A DNA stretch of 64,000 bases from Mariannaea sp. PMI_226 (taxonomy: Eukaryota; Ascomycota; Sordariomycetes; Hypocreales; Nectriaceae), in the NCBI GenBank assembly GCA_024336345.1, contig JANFOG010000005.1, positions 2,874,681 to 2,938,680 on the forward strand, read 5' to 3'. Both the position numbers and the translations under genes were made by a program. Of the stretch, positions 46,612-59,034 are shown in pieces. Below the pieces are notes generated by a model, which was given only the letters and a program-made list of their open reading frames with translations, made no database searches and was not told the origin of the DNA. Position 1 is the first letter of the stretch, and every line of letters starts with the position of its first letter.

Positions 46612-47373
46612 ATGGATCACTGCAAAGTCTGTGACGAACCCCTTGTTATCCCCTTGGATGCAGATGACGCGGACGAGCCTGGCTCGAACGACGGCAAAAC
46701 TGTCCCTGATGACCTGGAGCTTCAATGTGGTTGTCATTTTCATTGGCAGTGTTTATTGGATCAATCATCAAGCGTGATCTTGTCTCTCCAATGCCCTAGC
46801 TGCGCCACCGTCTTGACTGCTAGTCGAGCTGGGTCTTCCTCGACATCCTCAGCCCTAGGCTTACCTGCGGGTGCTTCAATCCTTGTCAAATACATCAATG
46901 AAGGCGGCACTCAAGACAATCTCGACATCTTACCTTCTATTGCTGAAGAAGCTTACCTCGAAACCCACCCTGAAGCCCGCCCAGCCCGGGCTCTTCATGT
47001 CATGTGTGTTGAAGGCGATGTCTTGGGAATTGTCGAATTACTGCGCGACTTAAACGATGAGATTGATGATTTGGGCGCCCTGATTTGTTATCAAGATCCC
47101 CTTGCCGACCTCAAGAGCGGGCTTCATCTTGCCATTGAGAACACTCAGGAAGACGTTGCTTGGCTACTTCTCTGGCTATCTTCTGTCGTTCCTGAAACCT
47201 CCTTCCCAGAATCGGCACGGCAAGCCGCTCTATCCATGGGCATTGGCCGTCTGCAGATTGAGCAGGATGATGATATTCGAACTCTCCAAGATGCCCAAGG
47301 TCGATCAGCTCTTACTCTCGCTCAACAGCTTCAGAGTAACTGGGGTGAGATGATCACAGTCATGTCGACATAG
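46612..47373 (+). CDS. RING-like zinc finger / ankyrin-repeat protein
   Basis: A single exon of 253 aa; the ATG at 46612 is the only one that includes the first zinc ligand pair. Cys4-x2-Cys7, the cluster Cys39/Cys41/His42/His44/Cys47 and Cys61-x2-Cys64 form a RING-like cross-brace with a long acidic first loop. Residues about 120-180 carry two ankyrin-like helices pairs (RALHVMCVEGDVLGIVELLRD and SGLHLAIENTQEDVAWLLLW). The architecture suggests a small E3 ubiquitin ligase with its own substrate-binding part, but that is inference. No close named relative is recognised. Confidence 0.8.
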   Translation: MDHCKVCDEPLVIPLDADDADEPGSNDGKTVPDDLELQCGCHFHWQCLLDQSSSVILSLQCPSCATVLTASRAGSSSTSSALGLPAGASILVKYINEGGTQDNLDILPSIAEEAYLETHPEARPARALHVMCVEGDVLGIVELLRDLNDEIDDLGALICYQDPLADLKSGLHLAIENTQEDVAWLLLWLSSVVPETSFPESARQAALSMGIGRLQIEQDDDIRTLQDAQGRSALTLAQQLQSNWGEMITVMST

Positions 47374-48439
47374 TGAAACAATATAAATTTTATCTCTGAA
47401 TTCAATTGCTCGCTCCTTGCTGATAGTTACATTAATCCTTGAAATCGCCTCTCTGTGGATGAAGCTATGCTGAGCTTCCGACCTTGTTTAAAAGATCCCG
47501 CGGTATGCATCCTGTGTGAAAGGAGGGGGAATCCAACCCATCTGGCAAATCAGCATTGTAAAAATAAAAAAAAAAAAAAAAAAAAAAAAGGAGCTTCCAC
47601 TCCCGCTCCCGTATAACATCGAAATTGAGGACTTGGATTAGATTAACCCCTCTTGTACGCCTGAGCACACTTTTGTGTAAATCCCACCCGATCACGTATG
47701 TGGGTATCCGTCTATATATATTTGGCCCTTTCCCCCAGTCTCTGAGCTTTCAATTCGAGTGTGTGCTCATGTGAGGTACCTTGGGCATCCAAGGTCAGGT
47801 ACTTAAGTAGGTATGTCATGGACGGAATAATGTCAGAACATAAGAGTTTGTGAACGGCATGGCAATTGCTAGCCTTCTTCACTTATCAATACATCCTCGC
47901 TCAATTGAGATGCGCTCATGCACTTCTCCCACTTTGCCTATAAGATAAGCAGGTGAGATAAGTACCTTATTAGGTACCGTAGCAATCCCAGCCCCACCAG
48001 TAGCTCTTAAATGGAGCACCGTCACCGCCCGTCCCTGCATGGCACGAACGTCATCTTCACATGTGTTCATTCACACCAAGCGCCAACCTCATTTATCATA
48101 TTTGTTACTCGGTAAATACCTGTCGAAGCCTTCAAGCTGTAGCGGTAGCAACACCGTATTTCTTCCGCGCTACTATCTGCTATCCCTCACCAGGAAACTA
48201 GATTTGCATACCTCTCGCATTTGTCCTTACTAGCATCAAGCCATTCGGTTCACACTCCATTCCTGAATACTTAGTAGGTAAGTTCCGAAATTCCTATCTG
48301 GAAGGGAACTTACGTCACGTTGGCTACCATTCACATTGGAATACGCCCCGTTGCTCTCCAAAGAACTCCAAGACAAATCATATCGTCAGGCGGCCGACAG
48401 GCTCACCGAGTCCCATGGTCGCGAGCCTCTGTCTGGACC
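47374..48439. other. Intergenic region with poly-A tract
   Basis: It holds the RING-ankyrin 3' region and the upstream region of the DDHD gene. A 24-base A-run occupies 47566-47589. A 7-bp inverted repeat (ACCTTGG/CCAAGGT) lies near 47780. No gene was seen. Confidence 0.5.
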
Positions 48440-51400
48440 ATGGCACCAGATCAAACTGGAAAAAAGGCTGAGAAGTTGTCCTCCTCCTACTTGAGTTCCG
48501 CGGTCAATTCAATCAACCCATGGGCAAGTAGTCGCAGTACCACACCAACGCAAAGCAACAAATCCGAACAGACTCGTCCTACCACCCCAACGAAAACGGA
48601 CGACCATGCTACTACCCATCTCTACGGTCAAAGTGTCAAAACTTATCCCAAAGATTGCCCGGCCCTCAAGGTTCAATGGTTTCATGCCGTCGACGTACGT
48701 GACCTCAGTTGCGTGCCGAGATGTTGTTCTAATGTGATCACAGGTCCCAAAACGCAAGCCGCAGCTTGTCAATTCGAAGCGATCAACGGCTCAACCTGCC
48801 CAGCCTCCGGCTCAGCCTAAAAAATTTGCTCCATTCTCAGCATCTGACTCAAAATCACTTGAAAATGAGTACCAGAAGTTGTTGGAGGCATTAGAATCCA
48901 CTCGTACTCCCGATGTTAGGGATATCCGCCAATTCTCCCGGAAGAGAAAGGTGGATTCGGGCAACTTGACTCCTACCCCGTCCGCTTCTGAGGCATCGGA
49001 TTCTGTTGACACCGTCCATGTCCCAGTAAATGAAGATTTTTTATTTGACGTGGACATCAAGGCTCGGGAATTGAGTCCGGTGTACTGGCTTGGACCCGTC
49101 TATGAAGGTTCGATCAGCTATATATGTGATATGAATGGGAGCTGACACAGGGCAGTTCGGCGAGGAACCTGGTTCTACCAAGACGGATCAAATCTTCGCC
49201 CCTGTGAAGAAAATCTTGCCGCACAACTAGAGGAGGTTAGGAATTTCTTCCGTGCACGAGTACTATAACCTCGCTGACTTGCCGCCCAGGGCTACCTTAA
49301 AATGAAGCCATGGCTATATCCAGGTAGCATAGATTCATCCGCATGCCGCATGGCCTCTGGAAATTGACTAATTTCAACTTGTTTAGTGAGAGCTCGGAGC
49401 CCATCTGGATCCAAAAAAGCCACGCCAAGAGCGTCACAGGAAAATCTAAAGACGGTTGCCTCATCATCGTCCTCAGTTACTTTCAACCCACTCCCTGCAT
49501 CTTCAGCCGCGACATCTCAGACACAACCGTCGCAGCTACACCCCTATCGGCTTTTCGGAACCTACATGAACAGTGTTGCTACTTATCAAGATGCAAATAC
49601 GGCGTGGATGTCTTCGGATACCATGCTTGCTTGGGTGACGGCTTCGGTTTACGAGAGATTTTCTGGTGGCGGCTTTATGGGTGGGGTGAAACTCATTCGA
49701 GGATATACCGAGCCAAGTAACACTAAAGAAAAAGATAAAGGCAAAGATGATAAATCTGCACCTGCCGGTGCTGATTACGATCTTAACCTCGATGACAAGC
49801 AAAAGAAGACGCTGAAAAGAAGATCTGCGCCGCCAACCACTCGAGCATCTCAAGATGAGCCTCTCGAGGTTGACGAACCGAGGACGAGCGGAAACGTGGG
49901 CGACCCTAGGCAACTTCGGCTCCAACGTCAGCTTTCCTCGCTAATGGAAAGCGATGGAAGGATAAAAGCTGAGACTGAGGAAGAGATCCGAAAAAGGCAG
50001 GAGCAAGAAATACAAGATGACTACAACACACAAGTGGGTGAAGCTCAGGGCCGAGAAATTGAGCACCTCGTATTAGTGACACACGGTATTGGCCAACTAC
50101 TCAGTCTTCGGTAAGTTGGGTCCTCTATCATTTCCTATGAATATACGCGGTATTGAGGCAACTATAGCATGGAAAGCGTAAACTTCGTCCACGATGTCAA
50201 TATGTTACGAAAAAGTATGAAGTCCGTCTACGCAAACTCAGCAGATTTGAAGGCGCTTAACTCAGAGCTCGGCTCTGGACCCGGAAACTGTCGAGTACAA
50301 GTTCTTCCAGTATGCTGGAGACATCTCTTGGATTTCCCCAAGAAGAGAGACAAAAGAGGGGAGCGCGACTTGGCAGAGCTTGCTGAAGATGAAGATGACT
50401 GTCCGTGACCCCATAGGCACGTTCATGGCACAAGGCTAATTGGAATTCCAGATCCTTCACTTGACGACATCACTGTAGAAGGTGTAGCCTTCGCTCGATC
50501 CCTAATTTCAGATTTAGCCCTAGATGTCCTGCTATACCAAAGCTCTTATCGTGCACAGATTTGTCGGATCGTATCGAAAGAGTGCAACCATATCTACAAG
50601 CTTTTCACGGAGAGGAACCCTGAGTTCAAAGGAAAGATCCACCTTGTAGGCCACTCCCTAGGGTCTGCCATTCTCTTTGACGTCCTTTGCCAGCAGCGAA
50701 ATCGAGCTGATGGTCAAAAATCATGGTCGCGCTTCTGGCCCTCGCATGATCGAAACGATGCAAATCACAAGGATCTGGAGCTGGCCCTAGACTTTGAGGT
50801 TGAAGATTTCTTCTGCTTGGGTTCTCCGATAGGTCTTTTTCAGATGCTCAAAGGACGGTACGATAAGCAATGCCAGCCGCATCTGTGTTCATGCATCCCT
50901 CCCCGCCTACAACCTAACACCTCTCCCTCGATGGCGCTGACATGAAGCTTAGGACAATTGCTGCGCGGCAGCCTCTCCAAAAGGATATACCCGATGATCC
51001 CTTCGATACAGAAAGTATTGATGACGCATACAAGGTGGCTACAACAGCTCCCGTTGTCGAAGATGCCCAGATCTCGCCTATAACAGGCCTTCCCTCGTCG
51101 GTGTCGTCGCCTAAGGTCGGACAACTGTACAATATCTTTCATCCATCAGACCCAATCAGTTATCGCCTAGAGCCATTGATTTCTTCATCAATGTCATCCC
51201 TGAAGCCACAATTGCTACCCTACACAAAGAGAGGCATATTTGGAACTGTGGCACCCCAGGGCTTGACTGGTATTGGGGCGAAGGTGGGACAGAGCGTGAG
51301 CGGACTCTGGTCGAGCTTAAGTGCGGGCATCGCAAGCACCATGCTGAATCGCAGCTTGGGACTCAGTAATGAGGAAGTTGCGCGTATCACGGCAAACGTG

Positions 51401-51926
51401 CAGCAGGGTGACCCGTCAAGCCCAAACCCAATGCCAATTGACAGAAATAAAATGGGGGAGAAAACAGACGAACGGATGAAACAACTGGCTGACTCTACGA
51501 CAACTGAAGCGAGCGCAAGTGCAGGGCACAACCCCACGCTGATTGATGACGAGCTTGAAACTCTTTTCTCCAAGTTTCAGCAAAGGCGGGTTGAGCTTAG
51601 CAAGGAAGGGGAGACAATCAAGCCCCAGGAGGAGGATCGAAAAGCCCGAAAACTTCGGACAGAAGAGAGCAAGGTGCGGGCTTTGAACCACAATGGTCGA
51701 GTAGACTACCAGATTCAAGAGTAAGTCGGACGGCGCACTGTCTCCCTACCTATTTTTAAGCGGCAGATCAAAACTAATGGATGAGTGGTTTTTCAGAAGT
51801 GTTCTTGACTTCAACCCAATCAATACCATCGCGTCACACATGGCATATTGGGCGGATGAAGACGTCAGCCACTTTGTCCTTTCACAATTGTTATCCATGC
51901 GATCTCGGCGTAGGAAGATAAACTAA
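48440..51926 (+). CDS. DDHD-domain phospholipase (PA-PLA1 type, YOR022C-like)
   Basis: Nine exons (48440-48694, 48744-49107, 49156-49235, 49290-49323, 49387-50110, 50168-50400, 50452-50857, 50953-51720, 51797-51926) encode 997 aa. The start is the first ATG; the frame is open upstream to 48320 without one. Features are a WWE-like segment (KVQWFHAVD ... VRRGTWFYQDG), the lead-in LVLVTHGIGQ, the lipase motif GHSLG with Ser at about residue 632, and a C-terminal DDHD domain with the hallmark IFHPSDPISYRLEPL and HMAYWADEDV. Such enzymes cleave phosphatidic acid and related phospholipids at sn-1 and act at mitochondria or the secretory pathway. Exon 4 is 34 nt. Intron donors include GTCCGT. Confidence 0.92.
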
Positions 51927-52700
51927 ACAATTTCATCATCTCTCACAAACCCAACGCAAATATGCTACATTATATGCAGGATGGGATAGAGTCAAGAATC
52001 TTGAAGGTAACACGAAAAAATAGCTACCTGAGGCTCTGGTAGCCTAGGAATTATTAGCCTTTCATCCCAACATCAGCCAAGTTATTCATGAGGGATCGCA
52101 TTCTTCAATATCTGAGAAAACTTTAGCTACTTATGAGAAGAAGAAAAAAGAAAGAAAAAAAAGGCACAAGATATTTTCCCTCATACCTTTTACAGGCATT
52201 GAAATATCGAAACCCGGTTATGTGACTTGAGGCATGATTCATACCAGGCTAGGTATTATTCGTGAGTCGGCATGGACAAGCAAGGTGGGGATACTAGGCT
52301 CGTCTGGTCGTCAGAGCTCGTACCCCACCATGCTGCTGATCCTGTCTAATTGTGTGACTCCGTAGCGTTCAGAGTTCGAGGCTCCGCAGACATCATGCCG
52401 CCGCTTATCTTAGGAAATTTGTTCGCTTTCACCTTGCGAAACAAATTGCTCTAACATAGCCTGATGCGCCTTCAGCTTTCCACTGGCCATGTTGTCTGCA
52501 TTCCAATCTGAATCATTGCCTCAATTCCTGCTCCCGTCGCGCTTATGATTATAGCGCTTGCGCCTTGAGTTAATCTTCTGGGCCTTCTCTCAGTTTTTTT
52601 TTTCTGGCGTCTCCGACCCTTCCTGATCTGGTGCTACAAGGCACTGAGTTTCTCCCGCCTCCTCCACCTATCGACTCGATATCCCCGGGACTTGAAAAAT
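51927..52700. other. Intergenic between DDHD and RPC1 genes
   Basis: About 770 bp; A/G-rich near 52136-52165, then a T-run at 52596-52605 and a C/T-rich leader before RPC1. No gene was seen. Confidence 0.5.
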
Positions 52701-55700
52701 ATGGCTGTAGCTGTGGCGATGGACAGTCCCGTCAAGCAGCAGCTTGTGGACAAGCTGCCGAAACGTTTTAAGGGTATCAAGTTTGGTATTCAGTATGTCT
52801 GCCGTCCTCCCCCCCAATTTGCACATTGCCAACCGTATGTCCCGCGCTTAGGTCCAACCAAGATATCGCGAACCAAGCCGTCCTAGAAGTCTCCGACCGT
52901 CTCCTTTACGATATTGAGAACAATCGCGCTCCGTACCGTCATGGGCCGCTCGATTCACGACTCGTGAGCCCTCCACCATACTCTCTGCGGAACAAATCTA
53001 ACTTGAATTCTGTTCCTAGGGCACCTCAAGCAAGCTTGGAAAATGCGCAACCTGCCTTGAATCTCTCAAGGATTGTAATGGCCATTTTGGCCATGTTCGC
53101 TTGCCTTTGCCCGCATTCCATGTAGGCTATCTACGCTTCATCATGTCCATCCTCCAGGAAATTTGCAAGGTATTTCAGTAGTACTTGGAGACGAAAAACT
53201 ACGCCGACAGTTTCTAATAGGTGCGCAGGATTGTGGTCGAGTTTTACTCGAGGAACCCGAACGACGCCAGTTCCTCAAAGAATTGAGACGTCCAGGAATG
53301 GATAACCTTCGTCGAACCCAGATCTGCAAGAGAATCAACGAACAGTGCCGAAAGATACGCACATGTCCCTACTGCGGTTCAATCAATGGACAGATTCGGA
53401 AAATCGGTGTCCTCAAGCTTGCCCACGACAAGTTTGCCTTCTTCAATAAATCCACCTCCGCCAAAAAAGTTCCTCCCCAGAGTAAGATCAAGTTTGACAA
53501 CTCATTCGGCGCAGCTAGGCGTGAGAATCCCGAACTAGAGAAGCATCTGCGTAAGGCGATGGAAGATCTTAACCCACTGAGAGTCCTCAATTTATTCAAG
53601 ATGGTTAGTTCAAGCGACTGTGAACTTCTTGGCCTCAACCCAGCCGAGGGACGTCCAGAGATGTTTATTTGGCAATTCTTGCCTGCTCCTCCTGTCTGCA
53701 TTCGACCATCTGTTGCTCAAGAAAATGCCAGTAACGAAGATGATATTACTACCAAGCTTGCAGATATTGTATGGGTCAGTGGTATGATCCGATCTGCTCT
53801 TCAGAAGGGATCTCCAGTTCAAACCATCATGGAGCAGTGGGAATATTTGCAGACCCAAATCGCCATGTATGTCAACAGTGACGTACCCGGACTCCAGCAA
53901 TCCGGCTTCGGTAGACCAACTAGAGGATTTTGCCAGCGATTGAAGGGAAAGCAGGGCCGATTCCGAGGAAATCTCTCTGGCAAACGAGTTGACTTTTCAG
54001 GTCGTACTGTTATTGGTCCAGACCCAAACCTCGGTATTGATCAAGTTGCAGTTCCGCAGCTAGTCGCCAAGAACTTGTCTTATCCTGAACGAGTCCAGCG
54101 TCACAATATCGAAAAGCTTAGGCAGTGTGTTAAGAATGGGCCTGATGTGTGGCCAGGGGCCAAAGAGGTGATCAAGAAGGACGACGGGGGCTACAAGATC
54201 AATCTGAAGTTTGGAAACAGGGAATACGTAGCCCGTGACCTTGCTTTCGGAGACGTTGTCGAGCGCCATCTCGAGGACAACGACATCGTTCTATTCAATC
54301 GCCAACCCTCCCTCCACAAGCTTAGTATTATGAGCCACCTGGTCAAAGTACGGCCTTGGAGGACTTTTAGGTTGAACGAATGTGTCTGCGGTCCTTATAA
54401 CGCAGATTTTGACGGAGACGAGATGAACCTACACGTCCCTCAGACAGAGGAGGCGCGTGCAGAAGCCATCAATCTCATGGGCATCAAGCATAACTTGGCA
54501 ACACCCAAAAACGGCGAACCTATTATTGCCGCAACACAGGACTTCATTACGGCAGCCTTTTTGCTAAGCAGTAAGGACAGATTCTTTGATCGAAAGACGT
54601 TTACCTATTTGTGTATGCACATGATGGATGGTCGAACACATATCGACATGCCTCCCCCAGCTATTATCGCGCCACAGGCTTTGTGGACCGGAAAGCAGCT
54701 TTTCAGCATGCTCTTGCGGCCGAACAAGGACTCGCCTGTCAAGATTAACTTGGATGCCAAATGTCGAGCGTACAAAGCTCGTCCTGGTCAGACACCAGAC
54801 ATGGATCCCAATGATGGCTGGCTTGTGGTCCGTAACTCCGAGGTTCTGTGTGGTCGTATGGATAAATCTACCGTCGGTTCGGGTAAAAAGGACTCCATCT
54901 TTTATGTTATTCTTCGTGATTTTGGCCCAGATCAAGCTGTCATCGCGATGAATCGGCTTGCTAAGCTATGTGCCCGAACACTCACCAATCGAGGGTTCTC
55001 GATCGGTGTTGGTGATGTCTTCCCAACTGACAAACTTAACGAGGAGAAGGAAACGCTGGTTTCTGTTGCATACAAGCAGTGCGATGACCTTATTGAGACT
55101 TTCAAGCAGGGCAAACTCGAAAAGGCACCTGGTTGTAACATGGAGCAGACTCTAGAAAACTCGATCTCGGGTATTCTCAGCAAGGTCCGACAGCAAGCTG
55201 GTTCGTATTGTATCGATACATTGAGCCGAAATAACGCTCCGCTTATTATGGCCCAGTCTGGCTCCAAGGGCTCAGACATTAACGTCGCCCAGATGGTTGC
55301 GGTCGTCGGACAGCAAATTATTGGTGGCCAACGTGTTCCTGACGGTTTCCAAGACCGAAGCTTGCCACACTTCCACAAAAACGCTCGGCAGCCTCCATCA
55401 AAGGGCTTCGTCAAAAACAGCTTCTACTCTGGTCTTTTCCCAACAGAATTTCTCTTCCACGCCATCTCCGGCCGTGAAGGTCTAGTCGATACTGCCGTTA
55501 AAACTGCAGAGACAGGCTATATGTCACGACGTTTAATGAAGTCGCTGGAGGATTTGTCAACCCAATATGATGACACGGTTCGTACATCTGGTGGTGGCAT
55601 TGTGCAGTTTCAATTCGGTGCAGACAAGCTTGACCCCGTTGATATGGAGGGTTCCGCTGAGCCAGTTCACTTCCAGCGTACCTGGACCCATGCAGAGGCA

Positions 55701-57221
55701 CTTACGTGGGATAATGATGAGCCATCTATGACGCCGGATGAGATCCGGTCCTTCTGTGACTCAGTGCTCGAAAAAGAACGACGTCGTTTTGTGAGACGTG
55801 GCCTGGTACATAACGAGCTCCTGGATTATGAGGATTCAAGTGACTATGCCATTGATGAGCATGAGAGCGCCAGAAAATTTCTCAAGGCAATTGAGAGCCA
55901 TGTTGAAGGACTAGCATCGAAGCTTGAGCGGGTGCGAAAGCTTGCCGGTTTTGAAGGGGACGTCATGGTCAGAGACACCGCCCAGGACCATGCCGACCGG
56001 ACAGCCAAAGTTTCAGTATCTACTCTTAATCTCTTCATCAAGCTCTGCCTCGAAAAGTACAAGAAGGCTCATGTCGAGCCTGGACACGCCGTTGGTGCGG
56101 TTGGTGCTCATTCGATTGGCGAGCCTGGTACCCAGATGACCCTAAAGACTTTCCACTTTGCGGGTGTTGCTGGTATGAGTATTACCCAGGGTGTACCTCG
56201 AATCAAGGAAATCATCAATGCCTCGAAAACGATCAGCACGCCTGTCATCACATGTCCTCTTCAAAACGACCAACAAATTGAAGTGGCTAGAGTGGTTAAG
56301 GCTCGTATCGAAAAGACGTATATATCTGACGTTTTGCGTTTTGTCGAAGATGAATGGCGCACGAGCGAGGGTAACGTTGTTCTTCAAATCGATTCAGATG
56401 CCCTCTCCGATATGCATTTGGGCATTGGCCCTTACGACATTGCTGAGGCAATCTGCAAGCAACGAAAGTTGAAGATTGCGAGGGAAGATCTCTCCATCGA
56501 GGGCGAGCGAATTGTGGTGCGGGTTAGGGATGTCAGTGACGCAACTAAGAGAACTGCCCGAAGCAAAGCAGCTGCCGAAGAGAGTGGTGACATGCTGTTG
56601 AGGGCAAATTTTCTACGACGAGCTCTCCCATCTGTCCCTATCTCGGGCTATTCTGAGGCCACTCGGGCCATCATCCAGACTTCGGAACAGAACACCCACA
56701 AGGTCTTGGTTGAAGGGTATGGACTCCGAGCGTGTATGACTACAGAGGGTGTCATTGGTACATCGGCTCGAAGCAATAGTGTAATGGAATGCAAAGATGT
56801 GCTCGGTATCGAAGCGGCAAGAACCACCATTGCCGACGAGATTGGCGAGGTTATGGGTGACATGGGCATTGATCCACGACACATGCAGCTCCTTGCAGAT
56901 GTCATGACCTACAAGGGTGAGGTCCTTGGTATCACTCGATTTGGTCTGTCCAAGATGAGAGACAGTGTTCTCCAGCTTGCTTCATTCGAGAAAACGCCGG
57001 ACCACCTATTTGAGGCAGCCGCAGGGATGAAGACGGACCAGATCGAGGGTGTCAGTGAATGCATCATCATGGGTCAGACAATGACGGTGGGTACGGGTGC
57101 TTTCCAGGTGGTGCGTCGCCTGGGAATAGAACAAAAGGATTTAAAGCAACGCCCAACAACATTCGAAGATGCATGGACTGCGGAAATAAACTTGAAAAGA
57201 AAAGGACGTCGAACAGTCTGA
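52701..57221 (+). CDS. RPO31: RNA polymerase III largest subunit RPC1 (RPC160)
   Basis: Exons 52701-52792, 52852-52963, 53020-53169 and 53229-57221 encode 1448 aa, the family norm. The N-terminal clamp has the zinc ligands of CATC...CNGHFGH and the later CPYC pair. The absolutely conserved catalytic loop NADFDGDEMN lies at residues 509-518, with three Asp residues that hold the active-site magnesium. The bridge helix and trigger loop region (ISGREGLVDTAVKTAETGYMSRRL) and the GEPGTQMTLKTFHFAG block follow. Pol III makes tRNAs, 5S rRNA and other small RNAs. The exon 4 acceptor is the second of two nearby AGs; only it joins EICK to DCGRVLLEEP in frame. Confidence 0.96.
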
Positions 57222-57733
57222 GGGCCAGCTGGAGAGGGAAGACTGGAATTTTTTTTTTGATTTCCTCTCTTATCTGCAGTAGTAATTGATGGGAAGTACT
57301 CACAGCGACTGGGCAGCTTGGATCATTGAAAATATGTGAAGAGTCCACCACTGTGTGGTGCAAGGACGAATCAACTTCCCAAGGGACTTACTCCCTGCGT
57401 ACCTTAGCTTCAGTACCACCTTATGTTGAGGTACCAGTTATAGCATAATGACGGGTTCTTACCGTCGTACAATGTAGCTTATCAGCCTTACGGGATGTGC
57501 GTCGACCTAGTACTGCACGTGATTTGGTCGCATCATCTTTTCCTCTTGTCACGCCCAGCGTGCAGACGTCATTCGCTGATAAGAATCCCTCCTGCCAAGA
57601 AGGCTCAAGTACTGGGCTAAATTTATCCCGGAGCCACAGAGTTCGACGAGAAAATATTGCTAGCACTGGATGATCGAAGAGAGGTAAGAAATCGTTGAAG
57701 AAGAAGAGAGAAGAAGAGGAAGAAAAAAACATT
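57222..57733. other. Intergenic between RPC1 and HMCES genes
   Basis: About 510 bp with a T-run at 57249-57258 and a purine-rich leader (GAAGAAGA repeats, 57693-57728) just before the next ATG. No gene was seen. Confidence 0.5.
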
Positions 57734-59034
57734 ATGTGTGGCCGTTACGTCTTAGCGCTGGTAAGTTATCACGTAACTCTGATCGACGCTCTTACTCAGG
57801 TATTCACGACGTACAGAGGCCGTCGCAGATTCGTCAAATGCTTGAGGATGAAGACATGCCAGTGGATGACGCCCCAATTGATGATGGGGAGAGTGCGCCT
57901 CGCAGTAGCTACAATTTCGCACCAGGATACCATGGCATTGTTTATCGTGCCAACCAGTCTGAAGGTACAAGCAACAGTTACACCGGAGTTCGGTACAACA
58001 ACAATGATGATGAGCTTCAAAAGAACAACGAAGACGATTCCGGCGAAATAACTTCTATCAGTACCAAATCTGTTAAGTACAAGCTCCAGTCGATGAAATG
58101 GGGTCTTGTTCCCTCGTGGACTAAGCGAAACCCAGACTACGGGTCCATCCTTAGGACTATTAACTGCAGAAGTGATTCACTCAGCACACCTGGTGGAATG
58201 TGGGCATCCATGAAGGCTAGGAAGAGATGCGTCGTTATTGCCCAGGGTTTCTACGAGTGGCTCAAGGTTGGCCCCAAAGACAAGGTACCTCACTTTACCA
58301 AACGCGAAGATGGTCGTCTCATGTGTTTTGCTGGGCTTTGGGACTGTGTCCAGTATGAAGGTGAGTTTGTGCAAACACTGATCCGGGCATTGGACAGGGC
58401 ACGCTTACGCTCTTTTCAAGGCTCAAATGAGAATCTCTATACATACACCATAATCACGACTGACTCCAATCAACAACTGAAATTTCTGCATGACCGTATG
58501 CCCGTGATATTGGAACCCGGTTCTGCAGAGTTAACAACGTGGCTGGATCCTTCACGCAAGGAATGGTCTCATGAACTACAATCTATTCTCAAACCCTTCA
58601 GAGGAAGACTGGTTGTCTATCCTGTCTTAAAGGACGTTGGGAAAGTCGGCAATAATTCTCCATCATTCATCATTCCCTTGGACAGCAAGGAGAATAAGTC
58701 TAGTATAAAAAATATGTTCGCCAACGCTGCTAGCAGTGGTACTACTAGCCCATCTACGAAAGCCAGCAGAAGGGAAATGTTTGAGGATGCCGGTGGCGAT
58801 AGGGCAGAGAGCGAGAAGTTCACGGAGACATTGAACCCAGACGAGAAACCAGGCCAAAAGCGTAGGATATCTACTACCTCAAGAATTGAAGATGGACAGA
58901 CAAATGACAAGAAGCGGAGGGCGACTGGGAAAATAAGCGCGATGAAAAACCATCCAAGAAGTAAGGGCAACACGAAACCTACCATTGGAGGGAACCAAAG
59001 GATTACACACTTCTTTGGGAAGGACGAATCATAA
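57734..59034 (+). CDS. HMCES/YedK-type SRAP-domain protein (abasic-site shield)
   Basis: Exons 57734-57760 and 57817-59034 encode 414 aa. The protein starts MCGRYVLAL, so Cys2 is free to react once Met is removed, and the other SRAP active-site residues are present: Asn in TINCRSDS, Glu in QGFYEW and His in HDRMPVIL. SRAP proteins form a thiazolidine crosslink with abasic sites in single-stranded DNA at replication forks. Residues about 335-414 are a disordered basic tail ending in NQRITHFF (402-409), a PIP-box-like motif that could bind PCNA. Exon 1 covers nine codons and the acceptor ACAG at 57813-57816 is the only one that keeps the RPSQIRQMLEDED frame. Confidence 0.93.

Noticed and set aside
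1..59034. Secondary-metabolite cluster, phage-type or defence island
   Set aside because: No polyketide synthase, NRPS, terpene cyclase, NLR or related genes were seen; the content is core housekeeping.
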